22,208 nt of DNA, taken from the NCBI GenBank assembly GCA_020349865.1, contig CP070700.1, positions 3,855,226-3,877,433 on the forward strand. The letters run 5' to 3'. Source of the DNA: Desulfobacteraceae bacterium (lineage in GTDB: Bacteria > Desulfobacterota > DSM-4660 > Desulfatiglandales > Desulfatiglandaceae). A program made the position numbers and the translations under genes. The notes below the pieces were generated by a model, which had not been told where the DNA came from, did no database searches, and saw only the letters and a program-made list of their open reading frames with translations. Positions 1 through 5,686 of the stretch are shown here, piece by piece (the first letter of the stretch is position 1; every line of letters starts with the position of its first letter).

Positions 1-326
1 GCCTGCACGATATTCATGTCCTTTACCTGCTTTGCTATTCCTTCATATGCCTTGCTCATGATAGGTTCCACGGGCAATCCTTCTTTATGGGCTTCGATTA
101 TGATCTGATGGGCCCTCAATGTGTGTTCCTCCCTGAAGCGGTTTTCCAACATGAGCCGGGTCATCTTCAGGGCATCATTACTGTTTATGCCGGAGCGTAT
201 CATTTGCCTGGTGCTGACCTTAACTTGTTCCGGTGTCATGGAGGAGAGGCCTTTGTCCACCTCATCTCCGAGCGCCGCGGAGGCCCAAAAAAAAATGACA
301 CATGCTATCAGAAATATTTTTTTCAT
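1..326 (-). CDS. Secreted helical protein, last visible gene of the sigma operon (partial, C-terminus outside window)
   Basis: The reading frame opens at an ATG at 326 preceded by GAGGAG at good spacing. It stays open to the window edge, giving 108 codons. It begins MKKIFLIACVIFFWASAALG followed by DEVDKG, a clear Sec signal peptide with probable cleavage after ALG. The mature part is charged and predicted helical. It has two similar stretches, one with an MI..GI....A pattern near residues 43-55 and one reading EAHKEGLPVEPIMSKAYEGIAKQ near residues 80-102. I do not recognise a named family. It lies 62 bp downstream of the lipoprotein gene on the same strand, so it is probably the fourth gene of the ECF sigma operon and acts outside the inner membrane. 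A run of nine T inside the signal-peptide codons is in frame as given. Function unknown. Confidence 0.75.
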   Translation of the reverse strand, partial: MKKIFLIACVIFFWASAALGDEVDKGLSSMTPEQVKVSTRQMIRSGINSNDALKMTRLMLENRFREEHTLRAHQIIIEAHKEGLPVEPIMSKAYEGIAKQVKDMNIVQ

Positions 327-388
327 TTTCTCCTCGGTTGTTCGTTTTTTGTTACGTATCGCCTTATAACGTATGAGACCAAGAGAAG

Positions 389-718
389 TTACATCTCCGG
401 AATATATACGCAGTTCTCAGCGCCGAAATCATCACATTCTTTGAACCTGCACGAAGGCACGTACAGTACTTCATCAGCGATACAGAAATACTTGAACTCG
501 ACATATGCCGGGGCCGTGACTTCCCAGGTGTGATTATCAATTTGTTTTGCCTTGTGAAGCCGGTATCCATCAAGGGAAGACGCAAAGTACATAACTTTGG
601 CATCAGGTTTTTTGATATAGATGTGCACAGTGTCTTGTTTCACCCTATAGTAATGGTCTGTGCATCCGGTAAAAAGAGAAAGGAGAGCAACTATAAGAAG
701 GGGGATGCATGATTTCAT
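389..718 (-). CDS. Small lipoprotein with C-terminal glycogen-binding-like (E-set) signature
   Basis: This 109-residue protein starts MKSCIPLLIVALLSLFTGC, a lipoprotein signal with lipobox LFTGC, so Cys19 should be lipidated and the protein membrane-anchored. The remaining 90 residues read like a beta-sandwich domain. The C-terminus contains CDDFGAENCVYI, closely resembling KDDFGDENSILMI at the end of the upstream anti-sigma protein. In AMPK/CBM48 glycogen-binding domains this segment is the last strand. The aromatic pair typical of carbohydrate binding is less clear here. Four cysteines after Cys19 (two in YFC and PSC, two in the tail) may form disulfides. Its ATG lies 2 bp beyond the anti-sigma stop codon, so co-translation is likely. 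The related fold is inferred from the shared tail; binding of a glycan is not shown. Confidence 0.8.
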   Translation of the reverse strand: MKSCIPLLIVALLSLFTGCTDHYYRVKQDTVHIYIKKPDAKVMYFASSLDGYRLHKAKQIDNHTWEVTAPAYVEFKYFCIADEVLYVPSCRFKECDDFGAENCVYIPEM

Positions 719-720
719 GC

Positions 721-1272
721 CTACGACCTAATCATGAGGATTGAATTTTCATCACCGAAATCATCCTTTTCACGGGTCAGTATTGTCGGGTCAGCAAACC
801 TCTGATGGCCGTTAAGAATATAGATGAATCGATGTTCGCCCTTTGGGAGATTGAAGGTGATCTCCCAGTAACCGCTGGAACCCGTCCTCTCCAGCGGGAT
901 CACCTTCCATTCGGTGAAACTGCCAGTGATTTCCGCCTGGCTGACATCGGGTTGGTAAATGACAAACCTATAAGGTGTGGGAGTGTCTTCTTGAGCGGGC
1001 AGGAAGAAAAACAAAAGCACTATTGCTGCGGCCAGTGCTGAAGCAAAAAAACCCATGGAATATAATGTGGGGTGGACGAACCGCCTCCTTACCTTGAAAT
1101 CGACCGGTGGAACGCGCTCTACCACTTCTGAGCGGATTAACTTTTCCTGGTGCAAAAGCTCAATTGATTCGTCCTTAAAGGCCTCGTCTCCATGGACCTT
1201 TTTAACAAATTCTATCTTCTCATCAGCATTGAGCTCATTGTCGATAAACATGCTGATCAAATAGTCCATCAT
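721..1272 (-). CDS. Membrane anti-sigma-like protein with extracytoplasmic AMPK/CBM48 glycogen-binding domain
   Basis: This 183-residue protein has three parts. Residues 1-65 are an acidic and basic helical N-terminus (MMDYLISMFIDNELNADEK) like anti-sigma factors, without the HxxxCxxC zinc motif. Residues 69-92 are a single membrane helix. Residues 101-181 form a glycogen-recognition domain of the AMPK-beta/CBM48 type, with GSFTEWK (Trp122), GYWEITFNLPKGEHRFIYILNG (Trp136) and the closing DDFGDEN. The orientation would place the N-terminus on the cytoplasmic sigma factor and the glycan-type module outside. The start overlaps the end of the sigma gene by 38 bp and is preceded by AGGAG, indicating translational coupling. 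Expected role: hold the sigma factor inactive until an envelope or carbohydrate signal is sensed. Anti-sigma activity is inferred from position and topology. Confidence 0.8.
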   Translation of the reverse strand: MMDYLISMFIDNELNADEKIEFVKKVHGDEAFKDESIELLHQEKLIRSEVVERVPPVDFKVRRRFVHPTLYSMGFFASALAAAIVLLFFFLPAQEDTPTPYRFVIYQPDVSQAEITGSFTEWKVIPLERTGSSGYWEITFNLPKGEHRFIYILNGHQRFADPTILTREKDDFGDENSILMIRS

Positions 1273-1762
1273 AAATCTCCTGTGAAAGAAGCTTCCTGAG
1301 GTTGAGGCGTGCCCGGTGGACCTTCACCTTGACGTTTGCTTCGCTTATGCCGGCAATTGAAGCAATTTCTTTGTAGGAGAGATCGCCGGTTACGGCAAGG
1401 GCAAGTATATCCCTTTCTTTTTTCTCAAGTTTATGCATTGCTGAAACCACTCGCCGATATTCTTCCCGGACCATAAGGGCACGTTCCTGATCACCGGAAT
1501 ATGATCTTTGTTTGTACCCAAGCCGGGTGTTGCATCCTTGTTTGCGGGTGTGGTCGAAAAGTGAATTGCGCGCTATGGTATAAAGAAGCGCTACGCTCAG
1601 TGCTTGCTTTTCATAATGCTCAAGGTAGCGGGTGAAGCTTTCTTGCATAATGTCACATGAAAGGTCATAGTCTCCCGTCATTCGCATCAGGTAGGCGAAT
1701 AACTTATCCTTATGTTTTTTGTAGAAAGACCTGTATGCATCCCTTATTTTTGTATAACTCAT
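1235..1762 (-). CDS. ECF-type RNA polymerase sigma-70 family factor
   Basis: This 175-residue protein has the two-domain layout of an ECF sigma factor. Sigma region 2 spans about residues 10-77, with YLMRMTGDYDLSCDIMQESFTRYLEHYE for core binding and melting and TIARNSLFDHTRK for the -10 contact. Sigma region 4 spans about residues 107-158, with LEKKERDILALAVTGDLSYKEIASIAGISEANVKVKVHRARLNLRKLL, a standard helix-turn-helix for the -35 element. Its gene is first in a minus-strand operon followed by an overlapping anti-sigma gene and two exported proteins, so it probably controls its own operon in response to an envelope signal. The Shine-Dalgarno before the ATG is poor. I saw no convincing ECF-type GGAAC/GTC promoter upstream, only a weak housekeeping-like candidate near 1805-1834. 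Confidence 0.92.
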   Translation of the reverse strand: MSYTKIRDAYRSFYKKHKDKLFAYLMRMTGDYDLSCDIMQESFTRYLEHYEKQALSVALLYTIARNSLFDHTRKQGCNTRLGYKQRSYSGDQERALMVREEYRRVVSAMHKLEKKERDILALAVTGDLSYKEIASIAGISEANVKVKVHRARLNLRKLLSQEIYDGLFDQHVYRQ

Positions 1763-2255
1763 AGTAGATAAAAAGGTTACAATATTTTAAAATTTATGTA
1801 ATTTATTATTAATTTTTATGGGCAGTGAAAACAATAGGAAAAAGGTATAATTTTGATGCTTATTTTTCAGGGCAGAATAGGAAGGAAGTATTAGACAAAC
1901 GAGACAATATTGGATCCTTCATCTAATGAATGGTCTAATAATTGTTGAGACTTCCAACAGAACAATCAACGTCCTGTCAGGAGCAAGGTTGGCAGTATTT
2001 AAGATGTGTCTCCATGTGGAACCTCAAGGATGGAGGTTAAAGGGTGGAACAATATTGACTTATAAAACGCTTGAAGAAACTAAAAGTAAAGAAAAATCGG
2101 ACTTGAACAGTGGCTCGAAATCATTGATTTCGGTTCGACGAAGGAGAAGGTCAATCCTATATATTGTGACCTGCTCAACCCTTTTGCCTCTTTAGGCTTT
2201 TACTCCCAAAATATTTCAATAAAAAGAAATAAACTGTTACGTTAGTTAGTTTTTT

Positions 2256-2291
2256 AAGAGCGTCCCCGTTTCCAAGAGCATCCCCGTTTCT
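2256..2291. repeat. Two-copy 18-bp tandem repeat
   Basis: AAGAGCGTCCCCGTTTCC at 2256-2273 is followed at once by AAGAGCATCCCCGTTTCT at 2274-2291, with two differences in 18. A third partial unit (AAGGCAAATTCCCC) may follow. On the minus strand the unit reads GGGGACGCTCTT. GGGGACG-type motifs are often seen near IS200-like REP-associated transposases in deltaproteobacterial contigs (recollection, unchecked), but no such transposase is present here. Confidence 0.6.
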
Positions 2292-2362
2292 AAGGCAAAT
2301 TCCCCTATACTCTCATCTCACTTAAAAAAGCGGCTTTTTATCAAAGAGAAGACTTATGAGAG

Positions 2363-2378
2363 AAGATATAAATATCTT
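2363..2378. promoter_or_regulatory. Palindrome upstream of the PEGA gene promoter, possible operator
   Basis: AAGATAT-AA-ATATCTT forms perfect 7-bp arms around a 2-bp centre, ending 10 bp before the proposed -35 hexamer. The position and symmetry suit a dimeric regulator, but the sequence is AT-rich and could be chance. Confidence 0.3.
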
Positions 2379-2387
2379 AAAAAGTTC

Positions 2388-2415
2388 TTGAATTAATCTG
2401 AATAGTGTATAAAAT
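2388..2415 (+). promoter_or_regulatory. Putative sigma-70 promoter of the PEGA gene
   Basis: TTGAAT at 2388-2393 and TAAAAT at 2410-2415 are separated by 16 bp, matching the -35 and -10 consensus at 4/6 and 5/6. Transcription would begin near 2422, about 25 bp before the ATG at 2447, leaving room for the GGGAGGG ribosome site. Confidence 0.45.
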
Positions 2416-2446
2416 TAGGATAAACAACTATTCAGGGAGGGAAAAA

Positions 2447-2923
2447 ATGAAATTAAAATATGACTTAATGATCTTTTTCGTATTTGTCTATGTTTCCCTG
2501 ACGATGTATCCTGCCTCTGTATTTGCTGAATTAATCGAGCCGACGCGTACTTTGAAAAGCCAGGAAGAACCTATGGGAAGATTATCGGTGTTTAGCGAGC
2601 CTCCAGAGCTCGATGTTGTCTTGGATGGCACCAAAATTGGAAAAACGCCGGTTATTTCGATGGAGGTAAGAGCCGGGGATCATGTACTGCGGATTAAAGA
2701 CACCAAAAAGGAAATTTTTATTCTTCCCGACGAATCGCTTCAATTGAGTCTGTACAAAGACTCCCTAATTGAGATTCCTGAGAAAAAGTTAGAGCCCCCC
2801 AGGCTGCCAAAATTAGAAGAAAAAAGGACTACTGAAGCTAAGAAACAAAAGGGCTCTGACGAAGAAGAGATACAATACAGGCCTTTTTATTGGCCAGTTA
2901 ACCCGCGCGGCCCCATTTATTAA
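2447..2923 (+). CDS. Secreted PEGA-domain protein
   Basis: I place the start at the ATG at 2447 because GGGAGGG lies just upstream and the protein then opens with a signal peptide (residues 1-27, ending PASVFA before ELIEP). An upstream in-frame ATG at 2405 would precede this site and seems unused. The 158-residue product has a PEGA-like segment at about residues 46-95: GRLSVFSEPPELDVVLDGTKIGKTP, then MEVRAGDHVLRIKD. PEGA domains are small surface or S-layer-type beta domains. After this comes a charged Lys/Glu-rich linker and a tail ending YRPFYWPVNPRGPIY, rich in aromatics and proline. It stands alone, convergent with the ATPase gene at 3067. Partner and exact role are unknown. Confidence 0.8.
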   Translation: MKLKYDLMIFFVFVYVSLTMYPASVFAELIEPTRTLKSQEEPMGRLSVFSEPPELDVVLDGTKIGKTPVISMEVRAGDHVLRIKDTKKEIFILPDESLQLSLYKDSLIEIPEKKLEPPRLPKLEEKRTTEAKKQKGSDEEEIQYRPFYWPVNPRGPIY

Positions 2924-2957
2924 ACTATTTTTTGACCTCTTAGCCGGAGGTGTTAAG

Positions 2958-2995
2958 CTCAGATCGTGCAGTAGCCTCCTACTGCACAATCTGAG
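2958..2995. repeat. Long hairpin related to the MITE-like element at 10452
   Basis: CTCAGATCGTGCAGTAG at 2958-2974 pairs with CTACTGCACAATCTGAG at 2979-2995 through a 4-base loop, with 16 of 17 pairs. It sits between two convergent genes but lacks a following T-run on either strand, so it is not a textbook intrinsic terminator. The arms match the ends of the element at 10452-10629 (GCAGTAG, CTACTGCA, AATCTG), so I treat it as a member of the same dispersed palindromic family. It may still help terminate converging transcripts. Confidence 0.75.
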
Positions 2996-3066
2996 ATAAA
3001 CGCGGCGCTCCCAACAGAACAATCTCCAAATTTATCTCTGTTCCAGAACTCATCATAGTTGGCTTC

Positions 3067-4431
3067 TCAATTCTTTTGAGAAAGTATGGCAACGAGGCGT
3101 CCGAAGGGGTATCTGAATTTTATAATTGGATCGTAAGGGTTCTCAGGCGTAAAGAATCTTTTAGACATATGGTGTATACACTGGGATGCCTTAATACGAG
3201 GAGAATCAAGAAGCAATGGCCTCTTTTTCGTCTCAGCCTTCCGGAAGTCCTGCCTGTCATAGGGTATTGCACCAAGGTATTCGGGCTCTATACGGAATCG
3301 CCCTTCATTAGCATTGATATTTGTGTTTACGGCCTTATCTATCTTGTCGTAGAGCATGATTCCTTTTACAAGAGAGCGCACCTGATTGATCACCACCATG
3401 GGCGTGAATGTCCATTGTGGTGTATGCCCATGGAACTTTCTTTCGAGCCTCTCTTCAATCTCCTTGAAGCGATAAAAGCTGGCTTTTGCACATGCATATC
3501 CGCTGATTAGATCTTGTGGCGTGGTTATAATCACTGTGCGATCGGCTACAAGGGCGAAATCGAGAACTGTGCGGGAAATTCCAGCGCTATGATCAAACAC
3601 AACAAAATCATAGCCCTGACTGATCCTTTTGAAGTGCTTGATAAATTTTATCTTCTGTGCATAGTTCATATTGGCGAGTTTGAAATCACCGTATGTACTG
3701 CATATGAGATCAAAGTTGAACTCTGTATGAACGATAAGATCCTGCATTTGACGGTTCTTTTCCAGGAAATGCAACAGGTGATGTTTGGGAAAGATACCAA
3801 GCTTGATTGAAATATCAGCGTTACCCAGATCCGCATCGATGAGGAGAACCTTTGCTCCGGCTTTAGCCAGAGCATATGCGATATTTATGGAAAGGTGTGT
3901 CTTTCCGACACCACCCTTGTTGGAGATGATAGAAATGATGAAAGCTCTCGCCTCGGATTCAAGGGGCGCTTTAACTTTATTAGCTATGAGAGCGCCTTGG
4001 CCAATTTTGGCAGCACGCTTTTCAGGCTGCCCATAAACCTCTTGCAGGGCCACTGAAACAGAACTCCGCGGGGCAGCTGCTGGACGTATCTTACAACGGG
4101 TAAACATTTCAAGAGTTTTAATCCCAGTTGCCTCTTCTGGGTTGGCCATTGCAACCAAAAGAATATCGTTGACGATGCGAATAGGCACAGCCCGAAACTT
4201 GAAAGCCATATATGATTTGAGCAGCGAAATGGCAGCCGGCTCTATTTGAGCACATAGAGGATCCAAAAAAGGTATTTTGAGCTTTTTGGCGGTAGCCTTT
4301 GCAATTTGTACCTCGCCATCAACTCTTGAGGGGAGCGGAGATACCTTTGGCCACAGGTTGGAAACCCCACTTTGTCTGTCTTGGATGCCACTTGGTTGTT
4401 GGGCTCTTAGATTTTCTCTGTCGTGCTCCAT
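3067..4431 (-). CDS. MinD/FlhG-like P-loop ATPase with N-terminal GspE/MshE-type domain
   Basis: This 454-residue protein has two recognisable parts. Residues 41-135 match the N-terminal domain of type II secretion and pilus ATPases (T2SSE_N/MshEN): LAxxLxIPFLDP, then PAAISLLKSYMAFKFRAVPI, LLVAMANPEE and a closing VALQEVYG. Residues 163-400 form a ParA/MinD ATPase with deviant Walker A KGGVGKT (172-178), switch VLLIDADLGNAD (195-206) and Walker B FVVFDHSAGI (276-285). Such ATPases position flagella, pili or other polar machines. MshEN domains, in several proteins, bind cyclic di-GMP or couple to the motor. The protein may therefore position or regulate a pilus or secretion system, which is inference. 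There is no signal peptide or membrane helix. The C-terminal 50 residues (NPYDPIIKFRYPFG) are unassigned. No pilus gene is nearby. Confidence 0.88.
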   Translation of the reverse strand: MEHDRENLRAQQPSGIQDRQSGVSNLWPKVSPLPSRVDGEVQIAKATAKKLKIPFLDPLCAQIEPAAISLLKSYMAFKFRAVPIRIVNDILLVAMANPEEATGIKTLEMFTRCKIRPAAAPRSSVSVALQEVYGQPEKRAAKIGQGALIANKVKAPLESEARAFIISIISNKGGVGKTHLSINIAYALAKAGAKVLLIDADLGNADISIKLGIFPKHHLLHFLEKNRQMQDLIVHTEFNFDLICSTYGDFKLANMNYAQKIKFIKHFKRISQGYDFVVFDHSAGISRTVLDFALVADRTVIITTPQDLISGYACAKASFYRFKEIEERLERKFHGHTPQWTFTPMVVINQVRSLVKGIMLYDKIDKAVNTNINANEGRFRIEPEYLGAIPYDRQDFRKAETKKRPLLLDSPRIKASQCIHHMSKRFFTPENPYDPIIKFRYPFGRLVAILSQKN

Positions 4432-4833
4432 GGTTTTATTCCATGTGGTTCAGATGGTTTCCAGTGAGGGGTTAGAAGTTGAAAGGAGAATCTTGGTCAA
4501 AGCTCTGGTCATATGACTACCGTATAAAGAACGAAAAACTGCCTCTGTATGTGAGATATAAAGTCTTGATTTAGTCCAGAACACAGCCGTTAACTCTGGG
4601 CTGAAGCCGTTCCTCTATTTTTTTGGTCAATCCTGATTTCTCAACGTGATGAGAACCTGAAATGACTACGTTTTGTAGTTTGCCTCGGCACATCGGATAG
4701 AATTTAGGCCAAACGTCTTTTTATGAAACGTTTGAATGGCAACTGTTAGCAGGCGTGATTTGTAAGTTGAGCACGGAATTTGGGATAACTGTTTCCATTC
4801 AACCGAAAAGCATGATCACCTAACAATGGGTGT
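4432..4833. other. Intergenic region without recognised gene
   Basis: This 402-bp stretch lies upstream of the ATPase gene and downstream of the small gene at 4834. I find no supported frame. A loose inverted repeat (CAAACGT and AACGTTTG) lies near 4711-4734. The sequence TGATTTAGTCCAGAACACAG near 4568 resembles TGATTCAATCCATAACACAA near 5468, a degenerate pair that could be old insertion debris. Confidence 0.5.
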
Positions 4834-5052
4834 TCAGATACCTATGAAATTCTGTGCGGAAAAAGTGGAGACTAATCCCGCCGCGTGATTGAATTTCTGT
4901 GATTTTGGCTTTTTATAAACTCGAGCATGACGGGCATAGCCATTTTTTTTCTCAACTGTGTGTGCCCCAGTTCTGGCGCCTTCGGCTATTTCCTTTAGTA
5001 TTTTCTGAAATTCCCACTCTTCAACTTTCACCCATGCTACCTTATTCACCAT
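4834..5052 (-). CDS. Small hypothetical protein, basic, 72 residues
   Basis: The ATG at 5052 has a very strong ribosome site, GGAGGTGAGCT, immediately before it, which is the main reason to accept the frame. The protein begins MVNKVAWVKVEEWEFQKILK, continues with a charged helix (EIAEGARTGAHTVEKK) and a basic stretch (GYARHARVYKKPKSQK), then a less convincing tail GLVSTFSAQNFIGI. I recognise no family. It has no membrane segment. A pair of 15-bp direct repeats begins 66 bp upstream and may be regulatory. The tail looks different from the rest, so the true gene could have been truncated or extended by a rearrangement. Confidence 0.5.
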   Translation of the reverse strand: MVNKVAWVKVEEWEFQKILKEIAEGARTGAHTVEKKNGYARHARVYKKPKSQKFNHAAGLVSTFSAQNFIGI

Positions 5053-5117
5053 AGCTCACCTCCATGGAAGCTCTTGTATAAAAACTAGAGAGTAGCTTGC
5101 ATATAAATATGGGATAG

Positions 5118-5156
5118 AATAAGCAAAAATTATGCCATTTAAATAAGCAAAAATTA
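5118..5156. repeat. Two 15-bp direct repeats with 24-bp period upstream of the small gene
   Basis: AATAAGCAAAAATTA occurs exactly at 5118-5132 and 5142-5156, separated by 9 bp. Read on the minus strand, this lies 66-104 bp before the small gene's start, a plausible operator or promoter region. It is AT-rich, so function is uncertain. Confidence 0.5.
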
Positions 5157-5686
5157 ATTATAATAATTTCGAATATTTACCCCTACATAGGGAGATGGAA
5201 ATAATAAGATGTGTAAAGAAATACCACCATATGAGAAATTAAATTCCATTTTTCAGTAAAAATTTGCACGCTTTATGGTATTCCAAGACTCGAGGAACAC
5301 AAGATATTGTGTTTAGGTGTGTGTTCTGTAGAAAAAGAGGGGGCACTGAAAATCCATTGATGCTAATCATTCCCTGTTTTAATAGCTCAAATTTATTCGA
5401 GGTCGCCATATACCGGCGGGAGCTTTTGGTAAAAAACAGTGCCTGTTTATTTGAAAAAAGGGGGTCCTGATTCAATCCATAACACAAACGGTTAGGGCTT
5501 ATTTCTTAGGTCTCTGTTTGTACTTCTTTAGGAGATTTTGCGTGCTTTCAAACCAATTGTGATGATTCTACTTTTTGTTCTGACTCTCAGGTCCCTTTAT
5601 CCGGCACCAATCTTTATATGGACCCGCAACCGCCTGAATGTCTTTCAGCCACAATTTAAACCAAAGTTCCTTTGCATGAAAAGAAG
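5157..5686. other. Intergenic region without recognised gene
   Basis: About 530 bp of AT-rich DNA between the repeats and the insertion sequence. Two overlapping frames on opposite strands (5239-5487 minus and 5264-5470 plus) lack ribosome sites and recognisable motifs, so neither is called. I see no hairpin with a T-run. Confidence 0.5.

Larger units (their letters stand above)
1763..2446. other. Intergenic region, AT-rich, no convincing gene
   Basis: This 684-bp gap separates the divergent sigma operon and PEGA gene. The only open frame of note, 1926-2195 on the plus strand, has no ribosome binding site, no recognisable domain and an odd RRRRR stretch, so I do not call it. Visible structure includes a 17-bp palindrome at 2116-2132 (CGAAATCA-T-TGATTTCG), a two-unit GTCCCCGTTT tandem repeat at 2256-2291, an A-tract/T-tract palindrome near 2324-2340 and the PEGA promoter region at 2363-2415. 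A decayed insertion could have produced part of it, but nothing proves that. Confidence 0.6.

Noticed and set aside
287..295. Nine-base homopolymer in the signal-peptide codons, suspected frameshift or phase-variable tract
   Set aside because: Careful codon count shows nine T keep the frame open and give a normal signal peptide, so no shift is needed. Without reads there is no evidence of length variation.
1926..2195. 89-codon plus-strand frame
   Set aside because: No ribosome site, no domain, unnatural composition with five consecutive arginines. Probably chance in noncoding DNA.
1954..3024. CCAACAGAACAATC present at 1954 and 3011
   Set aside because: A single 14-bp repeat is expected by chance in a window of this size, and the contexts are unrelated.
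5239..5487. Overlapping minus and plus frames in the gap before the insertion sequence
   Set aside because: Neither has a ribosome site or recognisable motif, and they mask each other.
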